The notes under the pieces are model-generated. The model had not been told where the DNA came from. It made no database searches and saw only the letters and a list, made by a program, of their open reading frames with translations. A program made the position numbers and the translations under genes. A stretch of DNA of 64,000 nucleotides from Borreliella mayonii. Lineage in GTDB: Bacteria; Spirochaetota; Spirochaetia; Borreliales; Borreliaceae. Each line of letters opens with the position of its first letter. Position 1 is the first letter of the stretch. The DNA is taken from contig NZ_CP015780.1 of NCBI RefSeq assembly GCF_001945665.1, forward strand, positions 310,001-374,000, given 5' to 3'. Below, one piece after another: positions 46,293 to 55,890 of this stretch.

Positions 46293-47711
46293 ATGTCTTT
46301 GAATTACGTTGAAATAAATACTTTGATTAAAGAAATTCCTCTCGCAAACTCTTTAATAAAAAAAATAATACAACCGGATTACAAAAGTTTGATTTTAGAG
46401 ATTTACAATAAAATTGACAATAAAAAATTTAAAATACTAATCTCTTTAAATCCAAACACTACCAGATTCCATGTAACAAAAAAAAAATTAAAAAAGAATA
46501 CTTTAAAATTAAGATTTTCTGACTTCTTAAAATCAAAAATTCAAAATGGTAAAATTATAAAAGCTTTCCAAATGAAAAATGAAAGAATCATTTCTATTGA
46601 GATTTTAAAAAAGGAAATAATTATCTTATTTATCAAATTGTGGCCATCTTCTCCAAATATAATAGCTACAAACTCAAACTTGAAAATACTAGATGCATAT
46701 TACAGAAGGCCAAAAATAAAAGAAATAACAGGTGAAATCTTTTTTAAAGCCAAAGAAATACATGAAAACAATAAAATGTCTGATAAAAAAATCATGTATC
46801 TAAAAGAAGAATATAATAATACCAGCTATACATCTTATTCTGAATTTCTTGAAAATTACTACGAATCGCTTAGTAATCAAATTAAAAAAACTAATATAAA
46901 AGAATTGCTTATTGAAAAATATAAAAAAGAGTTAATTGTTTTAGAAAAAAGAATAGACTCTTTAAAACAACAAATTAAACTGATTGAAAATATCGAAAAC
47001 GAAAAGGAAAAAGGCGAGTTGATTTTATTAAATATTAATAAAATACAAAAAGGGATCAAAGAAATAAACCTCTTAAATTACAAAGAGGAAAAAATAAAAA
47101 TATCCTTAAACCAATCATTATCACCAAAAGAAAATGCCTTGCAATATTTTAAAGCATATAAAAAGGGTAAAAATTCTTTTAAAACTATACAAAATCAATT
47201 AAAAGACAATCTAGATAAATTTAATTTAATCCAATCAAAAATAAACATGTTAAAAGTCGAAAATTTCATTCCAGAAGAAGAATATAATCAAGAAGAAACT
47301 GCTATTAAAGAAAAAGAAAAAACGCCAAAAATAGGCTTACATTTTGCCTCTTGTGGATTTGAAATCATTGTTGGAAGAAACGCAAAAGAAAACGATGAAC
47401 TTTTAAGACATTGCGTTAAAGGAAATGACTATTGGCTTCATACAAGAGATTATCCGGGAGCTTATGTTTTTATTAAAAGTCAAAAAAATAAAACTCCCTG
47501 CCTTGATGTCCTTTTGGCTGCTGGCAATTTATGCGTATTTTACACAAAATTAGCAAAAAAATCGGGAAAAGCAGATCTTTACTACACTCAAGTTAAAAAT
47601 TTAAGAAAAGTTAAAAACAAAAAGCTAGGCCTTGTAATTCCAAAAGCAGAAAAGAATTTACATATTAAGCTAGATGAAAATCTAATAAAAAAATTAAAAA
47701 ATCAAGTCTAA
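46293..47711 (+). CDS. NFACT-family protein (RqcH-like; fibronectin-binding homologue)
   Basis: A protein of 472 residues with the NFACT-N domain (1-about 180), a long coiled coil (about 190-310) and a C-terminal NFACT-R domain (about 345-455: GLHFASCGFEIIVGRNAKEND, then DYWLHTRDYPGAYVFI). RqcH adds alanine tails to stalled nascent chains on 50S subunits. At the place of the conserved Asp97-Arg98 the sequence has Glu97-Arg98 (KNERIIS). It is shorter than RqcH of Bacillus. In B. burgdorferi, BB0347 was reported to bind fibronectin (recalled). I use the ATG at 46293; an in-frame TTG at 46284 sits too close to AGGA. Confidence 0.85.
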   Translation: MSLNYVEINTLIKEIPLANSLIKKIIQPDYKSLILEIYNKIDNKKFKILISLNPNTTRFHVTKKKLKKNTLKLRFSDFLKSKIQNGKIIKAFQMKNERIISIEILKKEIIILFIKLWPSSPNIIATNSNLKILDAYYRRPKIKEITGEIFFKAKEIHENNKMSDKKIMYLKEEYNNTSYTSYSEFLENYYESLSNQIKKTNIKELLIEKYKKELIVLEKRIDSLKQQIKLIENIENEKEKGELILLNINKIQKGIKEINLLNYKEEKIKISLNQSLSPKENALQYFKAYKKGKNSFKTIQNQLKDNLDKFNLIQSKINMLKVENFIPEEEYNQEETAIKEKEKTPKIGLHFASCGFEIIVGRNAKENDELLRHCVKGNDYWLHTRDYPGAYVFIKSQKNKTPCLDVLLAAGNLCVFYTKLAKKSGKADLYYTQVKNLRKVKNKKLGLVIPKAEKNLHIKLDENLIKKLKNQV

Positions 47712-47808
47712 GAACTAATTATAAAAAAGTAAAGTTTTGATTTTTTTACAAAATATTGTTATTCAAAGACAAAAAGCATAAACTTTATAAAAGTGGAGGA
47801 AGAACTTT

Positions 47809-49242
47809 ATGATTTCAAAGTTAACAAAAATTGTGGCAACAATATCTGATCTTAGATGCGAACCAGAACATATAAAAGATTTATACGATGCAGGAGTAAA
47901 TGTTATAAGGCTAAATACTGCTCATCAATCACACGAAGATACAATAAAAGTAATAGAGAATGTTAGAAAAATTTCAAATAAAATAGCCCTAATGATTGAT
48001 ACAAAAGGGCCAGAAGTTAGAACAGCAAATATTGAAAATCCTATTATTGTAAAAACTGGAGACAAAGTAATTATCTCAACTTCGCCTATTAATGAGCCTA
48101 ACAACTTTCAAACCAATTATGATGGATTTGTTAAAGAAGTGCCCGAAGGATCTAAAGTGTTAATTGATGACGGCGAGCTTGAAATGACCGTTGTTAACAA
48201 ACTGCCTGACCGATTAATTTGTGAAATTAAAAACGATGGTCAAATTAAAAATAAAAAATCAATCAACACTCCAGGAATTTCTCTTAAACTACAATCAGTA
48301 ACCGAAAAAGACAAAGGTTTTATTGAGCTTGCAGCAAAATATAATATTGATTTTATTGCCCATTCGTTTGTAAGACATTCCAAAGACGTTCAAGATGTTC
48401 AAAAAATTTTAAATGCTGCTGGAAATCCTGATGTAAAAATTATATCCAAAATAGAAAATCAAGAAGGAATTGACAATATTGAAGAAATTGCAAAAGCCTC
48501 TTACGGAATAATGGTTGCAAGAGGAGATATGGGAGTTGAAATTCCTGCAGAAGATGTACCCATTGCTCAACTTAAAATAACACAAACCTGCATACAATAT
48601 GGAATACCCGTGATTACAGCAACTCAAATGCTTCATACAATGATTGAAAACCCAAGACCTACTAGAGCAGAAGTATCTGACATAGCTAACGCTATTTTAA
48701 ACGGCACAGATGCAATTATGTTATCCGGAGAAACCGCATACGGGAAATATCCAATTGAAGCTGTAAAAATGATGACAAGCATTGCTAAAAAAGTTGAAAA
48801 ACACAGAAAAAGGACTCTATATAAAGATGAACTTTTTTGCGATAAAAGCATTACAAGAAACTATATTATCAAATGTGCAATCGATGCCACAAAATTTATG
48901 GACGTAAAAGCAATTATTGTGGATTCTCTGAAAGGCAAAACAGCAAGAATAATGGCAACTTACAGAGCAAGTGTTCCATTATTCATTACAACAAATAGCG
49001 AGAGACTGGCAAGAGAATTAGCATTATCTTATGGGGTTTATTCTAATCTTGTAGACAATAATTTTAAAAGAACTACCGAATTTGTAGTAACTTCTCTTGA
49101 AATGTTAAAAGAACAAGGTATTGTTAATGATAAAGACACTGTAATAATTATTTCTGGCAACCCAAATAGAAATATTGAAAAAGGAACAGAATTTATGGAA
49201 ATAAACACAGTAGAAGATGCAATCAAAGGACGAAATATATAA
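47809..49242 (+). CDS. pyk: Pyruvate kinase
   Basis: Final ATP-making step of glycolysis. The 477 residues hold the substrate and cation sites: KLTKIVATIS, GVNVIRLNTAHQS (in place of the usual NFSHG), MIDTKGPEVRT, SKIENQEGIDNI, MVARGDMGVEIP, and TATQMLHTMIENPRPTRAEVSDIANAI followed by AIMLSGETAYGKYP. The C-terminal domain is complete. GGAGGAAG lies before the ATG. A weak promoter candidate (TTGTTA at 47756, TAAACT at 47779, 17 bp apart) lies upstream. It is 97 bp after the RqcH-like gene. Confidence 0.97.
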   Translation: MISKLTKIVATISDLRCEPEHIKDLYDAGVNVIRLNTAHQSHEDTIKVIENVRKISNKIALMIDTKGPEVRTANIENPIIVKTGDKVIISTSPINEPNNFQTNYDGFVKEVPEGSKVLIDDGELEMTVVNKLPDRLICEIKNDGQIKNKKSINTPGISLKLQSVTEKDKGFIELAAKYNIDFIAHSFVRHSKDVQDVQKILNAAGNPDVKIISKIENQEGIDNIEEIAKASYGIMVARGDMGVEIPAEDVPIAQLKITQTCIQYGIPVITATQMLHTMIENPRPTRAEVSDIANAILNGTDAIMLSGETAYGKYPIEAVKMMTSIAKKVEKHRKRTLYKDELFCDKSITRNYIIKCAIDATKFMDVKAIIVDSLKGKTARIMATYRASVPLFITTNSERLARELALSYGVYSNLVDNNFKRTTEFVVTSLEMLKEQGIVNDKDTVIIISGNPNRNIEKGTEFMEINTVEDAIKGRNI

Positions 49243-49259
49243 AACAAGTTAGAAATTCC

Positions 49260-50000
49260 TTGGTTGAAAACATATTTTATTCAAATAATACAAACAGCTT
49301 ATCATTTAAGCTAAAAGAAAAAAAAACTCACAAAGCCATCCTAACAAGTTATGGAAGCTATGAGTTTTTTTTAAAAAATGAATGTCTATTTAAAAAAATA
49401 ATATCAAATCAAACCAATAATGTATTTATAATTTCTGAAGCAAAAAGCAATTTTTTAATTAATATATCCAATCATCATGTGTGGAGAATTTTTAATAAAA
49501 ATATTGAAGTAAACTTAAAGATATTAAAATCATTAAAAAATTTAAATTTTATTAATATAGACGATAAATTAATCGAAAATGATCATAAAATTGAACTTAC
49601 ATTAAATTTCATTAGCAACATGAAGGAAAATATAAAAATAATTCCAATAATTTTTGGGAAAACTTGCAATAAGCATTTACTAAAATTTTGCGAGTTTTTA
49701 AAACCTTTTATAAGCAAAAAAGAAAATTCATTTATTTTGCTATCTTACTTTATTTCAAAATCCACAAACATAAAAAAAGCCTTAAAGCTTGAAGAAAATT
49801 TAAAAAATATCTTACTTGAGGGAGAAACACCAACTTTTAATCTAATACTAGAAAACTATAAATCAAAAAAAATATTTCCGGAAAACATAAATGCAATCAT
49901 GACTATTTCAAGCCTTTTTAAAAATTTTGAATTTACAGATTCAAAAATAACATTTAACTCCCCAGAATACTTAATATCAACCAGCATTCTAATAAAATAA
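49260..50000 (+). CDS. Uncharacterised protein, TTG start
   Basis: A protein of 246 residues that I cannot assign. It begins at TTG (MVENIFYSNNTNSLSFKLKEKK), the only usable start since no ATG or GTG lies near; no convincing Shine-Dalgarno precedes it. It has no signal peptide or membrane segment. The middle has alternating strands and helices (KNNVFIISEAKSNFLI, then IKIIPIIFGKTCNKHLLKFCEFL), which could be an alpha/beta fold. It lies 17 bp after pyk and ends 18 bp before the convergent rpmB, so it is probably read with pyk. Confidence 0.65.
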   Translation: MVENIFYSNNTNSLSFKLKEKKTHKAILTSYGSYEFFLKNECLFKKIISNQTNNVFIISEAKSNFLINISNHHVWRIFNKNIEVNLKILKSLKNLNFINIDDKLIENDHKIELTLNFISNMKENIKIIPIIFGKTCNKHLLKFCEFLKPFISKKENSFILLSYFISKSTNIKKALKLEENLKNILLEGETPTFNLILENYKSKKIFPENINAIMTISSLFKNFEFTDSKITFNSPEYLISTSILIK

Positions 50001-50018
50001 AATTGTCAAAATTAAAAT

Positions 50019-50297
50019 TTATAAAAAGTTTTCTATTCTTTTGCAGTTTTTCTTTAAAAAAGCATCAAGTCCTATCTTTGAAATACTTCTTAATGCATTA
50101 GCAGAAACCTTGACTTTAACACTTCTTCCAAGATTTGGAATAAAAAATTTTTTATTTATTAAATTGACCTTAAAGGTTCTTTTGGTTTTTACTCCAATAT
50201 GTTGTCCAGCTCCTCCTTTTTTCTTGGCAAGCCCCTTCCTTGGAACATTGTTTCCAAACATAGTTTTTTTCCCTGTTATCTCGCACTTCCTAGCCAT
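50019..50297 (-). CDS. rpmB: 50S ribosomal protein L28
   Basis: Ribosomal protein of 92 residues from the ATG at 50297 (AAGGAG 8 nt upstream). It begins MARKCEITGKKTMFGNNVPR and has KTKRTFKVNL and the basic C-terminal half (SVKVKVSANALRSISKIGLDAFLKK) typical of L28. A short in-frame extension from 50306 is unlikely. It stands apart from other ribosomal genes; L33, its common neighbour, is not next to it. It follows the unknown gene upstream by 19 bp. Confidence 0.96.
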   Translation of the reverse strand: MARKCEITGKKTMFGNNVPRKGLAKKKGGAGQHIGVKTKRTFKVNLINKKFFIPNLGRSVKVKVSANALRSISKIGLDAFLKKNCKRIENFL

Positions 50298-50316
50298 ATT
50301 TAACACTCCTTCAAAT

Positions 50317-51885
50317 TTATGATTTTTTCTCCAAATATAAATCCATTAACTTTAAAAATAAAGCCAAACTGCCTAAAATATTTTTCATTATACCTCCAAA
50401 GCTTAAATTGTTTCCATAGCTTTTAGCAAGATCCATATCAAGCTCTTTCCAATTATAAATCAACTCTCTTTCCAAAGATACCTTTGAATAATCTGAAAGA
50501 CAATCTTGCAAACGCTGCTCAATAGAATAAATTTTGGAATAATATTCGCTTGATATAGTAAACGCCTTTTTATTAATATCTGCTATTATATTTAACAATA
50601 ATTTTTCCGAAGATTTATCTCCCAAAGAAGCTCTATGCAATAATGCATTTATTCTATTGCCATAACCACCTTGCTCTCCCAAATTAGAATCAAAATCAAT
50701 AAGACTTGCATAAATATTAATCAAAGCATGCATGTCATTAGACATTTCCCTTGAAAGCTCTATAAGCTTCCATTGTCCTTTGATAATAAGCAAATTAATA
50801 ATATCATTAAGATCTTTTTTAACAAAATAAATAGTATATGTTCTCAAATAAACTAAAAGCTCACAATAAATATAGCCTGTGGTACTCATAATTTTAGATA
50901 CGATCTTTTCATTCATTTTTTCATTATAATTATCTAAATTTAAAAGAGATATTCCTGGAAAAAGCTGTTCAGCTAATATTTTAGATTTGCTATTTTTTTG
51001 CAAAACTTTAATCTTTTCAATTTCAGTTGCAACATGCTTAGTAAGATCATTAAAAAATATTCTTGCTATTGGATTAGGTTTTTGCCCAATAGCAATAGGA
51101 AAATAATCTGGATCCCCACTAACATATCTTATTAGATATAAAATTTCTTTACTCTTATTTATATCCAAAATAGAAGAAATAATCTTAATCCAGGCATTCG
51201 ATTTAATAGGAAAATCTTCTTTATTCCCATAAATTTCTAAAATAATATCATAAAGATTTTTCCAAATAGAAATATTCTTAATACAAGAAATACATTCTAA
51301 CAAATCTTTAAGATCATCTATAATAACTCCGCAACCTATAGAGCTGAATCTAGGTCTATAGACAAAATCATCTTCTGGAAGCAAGTTGTCAAAATTTTTA
51401 AGAACCAAATGATATTGATATAAGACTAAATCAAAAAAAATATGCAAAGCTTCATAAGTTTCATCTATCAATTTAATTTGTTCTTGAGTTATGTTTTTAA
51501 ACAAATAAGATAAATTATTATGCAAATTTTTAGGAAGATCTGAAGCAAAATTCATATTATCACTTGCAGAAAAAGAATAAATATAATCTAAAGACTTCTT
51601 CTGACTTTCATTTAAATATTTTTCAACAACAAAATGAACAATTTTATTAGAATTTTTATATCTTTGAGCAAATGGCCTTAAGGGAGAAAAAATTTTATAA
51701 AAATTATAAAGAAATCTAGAAAATTGAGGTAAAGCCTGAATTTTTGAAGCATTAAAAAAATTACTTACCCTGCTCAAACTAACTTTAACTTCTTTTAACC
51801 TTTTTTGCTTTATTTGTTCAGAAGTAAGTTCTTTATTAATACTAAACATAGAAAGTATAAAATCAAATAAACCCAAATTCATCAT
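50317..51885 (-). CDS. Uncharacterised helical protein, start uncertain
   Basis: A protein of about 522 residues that I do not recognise. It appears fully alpha-helical and cytoplasmic, with no signal or membrane segment. Conserved-looking parts are LPEDDFVYRPRFSSIGCGVIIDDL and DLGEQGGYGNRINALLHRASLG-type segments. The start is unclear: tandem ATGs at 51885 and 51882 directly follow AGGGGG, a TTG at 51876 has better spacing, and an in-frame TTG at 51924 has no Shine-Dalgarno. It precedes rpmB by 19 bp and is divergent from the lipoprotein gene at 52003. Confidence 0.7.
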   Translation of the reverse strand: MMNLGLFDFILSMFSINKELTSEQIKQKRLKEVKVSLSRVSNFFNASKIQALPQFSRFLYNFYKIFSPLRPFAQRYKNSNKIVHFVVEKYLNESQKKSLDYIYSFSASDNMNFASDLPKNLHNNLSYLFKNITQEQIKLIDETYEALHIFFDLVLYQYHLVLKNFDNLLPEDDFVYRPRFSSIGCGVIIDDLKDLLECISCIKNISIWKNLYDIILEIYGNKEDFPIKSNAWIKIISSILDINKSKEILYLIRYVSGDPDYFPIAIGQKPNPIARIFFNDLTKHVATEIEKIKVLQKNSKSKILAEQLFPGISLLNLDNYNEKMNEKIVSKIMSTTGYIYCELLVYLRTYTIYFVKKDLNDIINLLIIKGQWKLIELSREMSNDMHALINIYASLIDFDSNLGEQGGYGNRINALLHRASLGDKSSEKLLLNIIADINKKAFTISSEYYSKIYSIEQRLQDCLSDYSKVSLERELIYNWKELDMDLAKSYGNNLSFGGIMKNILGSLALFLKLMDLYLEKKS

Positions 51886-52002
51886 CCCCCTAAAAATCTT
51901 CAGTTCCCTTGCTCTATTTTCCAATTAAACATGGAAATTAATATAACTATAAAAATTATACATAATTTATTGTAAAATAAAAGAAAAAACTTGAATAATT
52001 TT

Positions 52003-53124
52003 ATGAGAATAAAAAATTTAATATTAACGGCAATTTTGTCGATTAGCCCTAGCTGTTCAACAAATAAGAATATAGTTGTACTAACTGACAATAAAACAAT
52101 ACCATTTTATATAAATCAATTTAATATCGAAAATAAATTAAATTTTATAATTAAGTTTAGAAATAACATTGATTTGCAAACAATAGAAAAAGAAAATGCA
52201 CAAATAATTATTTCTAAAAACATTGGTAACACAAATATCACCAACCATTTTAAATCTATAAAAATCAATTATAATCCAGATTATCCCATCTTAAAACACA
52301 TTTCCAAACAATTTAACTATAAAATTATCCCATTAAGCTTTGACATTCCCATTTTAATCTATAAAAATACATACAACATTAAAAAATACATAAACAATAA
52401 ATATTTAAAAGAAGAATACGAAAATTTCATTAAAGACGGGAAATTTTTTATATCCCCCTATGTTTCTGAAAATTTATTTTATGTGATTTCTCAAATAAAT
52501 AATGTAAGATTTTCTTTTGAAAAGAATAAATTAAATTATAATGAAAATCAAATTTTAAAAATGCTAGAATATTTCTCATCATTTTTAAATACAAAACAAA
52601 TGGATTTGCAAAAAGATTTCTTTAATAAATACGGCTACCTAAAGCTAAACAAAATATTGCTTAATAAAAAATCTCTTTTAATAGCAGGATTGAGTGATCT
52701 AACCTTCTATAATAGCCTAAGCGAACAAGAGAAAGCACAAATAAAATTTTCATACTTAATCAGCAATAACAATGAAATTATTATCTCAAACCCAAATTTT
52801 ATTGGCATTTTAGAAACATCTGTTTTAACTAAAAAATTTATCAGCTGGATTTTAGATAAAAAAAACCAAAAAAACCTAATAGGATTTAATAATCAATCCC
52901 AATCAAATATATGTTTTGGATTTGCCAATGGCTTTACTCCTTATAAAGAATTAAATTTAAAAATAAAACATTCTATTGATGGAATATCTCCTTTTATTAT
53001 TGACGAAACTCAAATCAATAGCCATTCTTATGTATTAAGCAAAAAAGCAATTGAAAAAGAAAACTTACTAATAAATGAATGGTTTTTCTCTAAAGTTAAG
53101 AATCTAAAAAAAAATAAAAATTAA
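52003..53124 (+). CDS. Lipoprotein resembling a solute-binding protein
   Basis: A protein of 373 residues with a lipoprotein signal (lipobox SPSC, cysteine about 18). The mature part has the order of segments seen in type 2 periplasmic binding proteins: IVVLTDNKTIPFYINQF, ENAQIIISKNI, a middle hinge, SLLIAGLSDLTFYNSLS, NPNFIGILETSVLTKKFISWILD, and a helical C terminus. Borrelia lacks many transport systems, and no permease gene lies near, so the ligand is unknown; it may be an orphan binding protein. The ATG at 52003 is preferred over an in-frame TTG at 51991. Its last 4 bp overlap the stop of the convergent gene. Confidence 0.7.
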   Translation: MRIKNLILTAILSISPSCSTNKNIVVLTDNKTIPFYINQFNIENKLNFIIKFRNNIDLQTIEKENAQIIISKNIGNTNITNHFKSIKINYNPDYPILKHISKQFNYKIIPLSFDIPILIYKNTYNIKKYINNKYLKEEYENFIKDGKFFISPYVSENLFYVISQINNVRFSFEKNKLNYNENQILKMLEYFSSFLNTKQMDLQKDFFNKYGYLKLNKILLNKKSLLIAGLSDLTFYNSLSEQEKAQIKFSYLISNNNEIIISNPNFIGILETSVLTKKFISWILDKKNQKNLIGFNNQSQSNICFGFANGFTPYKELNLKIKHSIDGISPFIIDETQINSHSYVLSKKAIEKENLLINEWFFSKVKNLKKNKN

Positions 53125-54920
53125 ATATGTCTTTCCCTGTAATTTAAAATAATTATTTTAAAAATAAGAAAAAACAATAGCGCAGAAAGAATAGCTAAAG
53201 ATATGTAAACACTATTAAAAACATATATAAGAAGAGAGGCAAAAATAATTAGAAAATAATTTACAAAAAGACAAGTAATCCCTGAGAAAATAGCTATCAT
53301 TAATGAAACTAGAAAAATCATAACTTTAGAATTGAAATTAAATTCTATTTTAGAAAATACAGAGATAAAAAACGCTCCCATTAAAACTAGCAAAATAGGA
53401 GAAATCAGTAAAATCAAACTTAAGGAAAAAACATTAATTAATTTCAAATTTAATATAGCAACCTTATGAAAAGCGCTTGACAAATTCTGAATTTTTAAAA
53501 AAAAGCCAAACTCAGTAAAATTTGAAAATAAAGCTAAATTTTCTACATTTTCATTAATTTTGACAACCTCTAAAACATTTGTATCAAAACTATCAATAGA
53601 CACAAAGATTTTGGTAAGAGTAATTTCGCTCTGCTCATTGTCTTTATCTAAAACATTTTGATACACAAAATTACCCTTCAAAGTAGCAAATGGAATTTTA
53701 ATATGCAATATAACATTTCCTGTCTTATTAAATCGAATAAGTTCAAAATTTTTTATTATTTTAGAATAATTGTTAAAGGAAACAACTTTTTGCATATAAA
53801 TATAATCATAAAAACCTCCCTTAGAATCTGGCTGCAATAAAAATACATCATTTATTCCGTAATATTCAAAATATTTTTCAATCTCATCAAAAAAAAGATA
53901 TCTTTTCCTAAGCTTTTCAAGAGATTTATTTTTATAATTCAAGATTTCATTATCACTGGGCAATAGTTTATGAAGATTCAAAAACCCGTAATAGGCTAAT
54001 TTAAATTTTTCAGTATTAAGATATAAAAAATTTTTTTGTTTTTCTTCAGAAATCAGTTGCATTTTTTCTTTTTCAAAATTCCTGTTTTCATTAATAAACT
54101 TTAAAGTCAAATTTAAAAGCGCAACAAAATTATCGTCTTTTGTTGCAACATAAGCAATATAAGCAAAGTAATTGGCCGTATAATAATCATTTTGAGAAAT
54201 AAATTCATTGACAATATTAAAAAAATCTTGCTTTTTAAGACTTTGCAAAGGATATTGTGAAAAGGTTTTTTTAACCTTTTCCAAATCAACGTCATAACTT
54301 GGAATTTTACTATATTCAGATTTCACTAAATAATAATTTGTTAAAAGCTCTTCATTATTTAAATAAATAATTCGCATTTTATCATATATTCTAATCAAAT
54401 TTTCAAGATGTTTCCTCTTTTGCTTCATTGAATCTATCAAATCAGAAGATAAAAAAAATCTATTTGCAGACAAACTTATATCTATATTTTTAATTTTAAG
54501 AGATATTTCATTTGCCTCATTTTCAAGAAGATTATATCTGTCGTAACTAAACTTATACTCATTTCTCTGAGAAATTATATAAGGCAAAATTAAATTAAAT
54601 ATAAAAGTAAAAAAGAGCCCTATAATAAAAAATAATAGTAAAAATGCATAAAGCCTGGAAAATAAATATCCATTATACGATTTTAAATAAATCTTTACTT
54701 CTTGCTGAACAAAAAAGGCAAAGTAAATGCAAACAATGAAAATAAAAAATCCATAAAAATACTTATAAAAAAGCAAAATAGAATCAAAAAAAGTTGCTAT
54801 TAATCTATGCTTTTCTAAAAAATTTTCTCCAAAAAAATATGAGTAACTAAAGAGCAGACCTAGGAAAAAACAAAGAAAAATAATAAAATTGCTCAAAAAT
54901 GAATATATTTCTCTTTTCAT
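53121..54920 (-). CDS. Large polytopic membrane protein, function unknown
   Basis: A protein of 599 residues. Three membrane helices at the N terminus (about 12-30, 50-72, 90-115), a long soluble middle part (about 120-490) that begins with a coiled coil and helical repeats (FVALLNLTLKFINENRN, LAYYGFLNLHKLLPSDNEIL), then turns beta-rich (GNVILHIKIPFATLKGNFVYQ), and three or four helices at the C terminus (about 495-595). No family is recognised. It lies 12 bp after the next membrane gene. The soluble part should be periplasmic, judging from hydrophobic segment number, but this is not certain. Confidence 0.72.
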   Translation of the reverse strand: MKREIYSFLSNFIIFLCFFLGLLFSYSYFFGENFLEKHRLIATFFDSILLFYKYFYGFFIFIVCIYFAFFVQQEVKIYLKSYNGYLFSRLYAFLLLFFIIGLFFTFIFNLILPYIISQRNEYKFSYDRYNLLENEANEISLKIKNIDISLSANRFFLSSDLIDSMKQKRKHLENLIRIYDKMRIIYLNNEELLTNYYLVKSEYSKIPSYDVDLEKVKKTFSQYPLQSLKKQDFFNIVNEFISQNDYYTANYFAYIAYVATKDDNFVALLNLTLKFINENRNFEKEKMQLISEEKQKNFLYLNTEKFKLAYYGFLNLHKLLPSDNEILNYKNKSLEKLRKRYLFFDEIEKYFEYYGINDVFLLQPDSKGGFYDYIYMQKVVSFNNYSKIIKNFELIRFNKTGNVILHIKIPFATLKGNFVYQNVLDKDNEQSEITLTKIFVSIDSFDTNVLEVVKINENVENLALFSNFTEFGFFLKIQNLSSAFHKVAILNLKLINVFSLSLILLISPILLVLMGAFFISVFSKIEFNFNSKVMIFLVSLMIAIFSGITCLFVNYFLIIFASLLIYVFNSVYISLAILSALLFFLIFKIIILNYRERHI

Positions 54921-54932
54921 AAGCTTTAAGAA

Positions 54933-55883
54933 TTAACTATCCTTATATAAATCATTATCTAAATCTTTGCTAATTTTAATATATTCTGAAACAAAGCCAA
55001 ATAAATAGGTAGAAAAAAAAGTTAAAACACAAAAAATAAAAGGAATAAAATCAGAGACTATACTCTTTCCTATTATTACATTGTAAATCTTAGGAAACTC
55101 AATCGAATAGACATTATAAATTTTTAAAAAAAGTATAATAAAAATAGGATAAAGAAATATTGCAAAACTATTTGAAAAAATAAGATTAAAAACATAAGAA
55201 AACCCAAATAACAATAAAGAAATTCCCAATATATTAAAAATTAAATTTAAATAATTAAGTGAGAGTAGAAAATTATTCAAAATTTTTAAATCCCTGAAAA
55301 GAAAATCAACAAAATTATTATAAATCTTTTGTTCTAAAAAATTATTTTCAATAAAATCAATCTTACTAGAATCAGAAAGATTTGCTTGATAAGAAAAGCC
55401 TTTATCCCCTTTGTCATTCTCTGAAACGATTAAAACTCCATTAAAACCATAAAACCTAGGTCTATTACTAGAAAATATTATTTTATCATTTAAAAAATGC
55501 ACAACCTCATCTTTAAGTATAAAATTATAATTTCTATTACCATGAATATAGTAAGAATGAAAACTATGGCTAGCTAAAAATCCTAAATAAGAAAACAATA
55601 AAATAAGGGTAAAGATAATACAATAAAAATAGGAAGTCTCTCTAGATGATTTTAAAACCACCCCATAAAAAGGACAAGACATTCTCATAAAAGTAACAAC
55701 AAGAGATAAAGGGAAAGCATAAATATAAGCATTGTAATAAAGACTATAGCTAAAAATAGAAAAATTAAAATACAAAAACTTATATTTTAAATAAAATGTA
55801 CAGATAAGCATTAAGGAAAAAAGGCAAAATATTAAGATAAACCTATAAATTATTAAAAAGATAAATCTTAAAGAATTAAACAC
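54933..55883 (-). CDS. Polytopic membrane protein, function unknown
   Basis: A protein of 316 residues starting at GTG (55883) 7 nt after a GAGGGGGGGGAGG ribosome binding site. Three hydrophobic segments (about 5-30, 50-66, 84-106), a soluble loop (about 107-205, with KDEVVHFLNDKIIFSS), and three C-terminal segments (about 208-260 and 285-305). This 3+3 topology with a periplasmic domain recalls LptF/LptG, but I see no clear family motif. It sits between the CarD gene and another membrane protein gene. Confidence 0.7.
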   Translation of the reverse strand: MFNSLRFIFLIIYRFILIFCLFSLMLICTFYLKYKFLYFNFSIFSYSLYYNAYIYAFPLSLVVTFMRMSCPFYGVVLKSSRETSYFYCIIFTLILLFSYLGFLASHSFHSYYIHGNRNYNFILKDEVVHFLNDKIIFSSNRPRFYGFNGVLIVSENDKGDKGFSYQANLSDSSKIDFIENNFLEQKIYNNFVDFLFRDLKILNNFLLSLNYLNLIFNILGISLLLFGFSYVFNLIFSNSFAIFLYPIFIILFLKIYNVYSIEFPKIYNVIIGKSIVSDFIPFIFCVLTFFSTYLFGFVSEYIKISKDLDNDLYKDS

Positions 55884-55890
55884 AGCAAAT

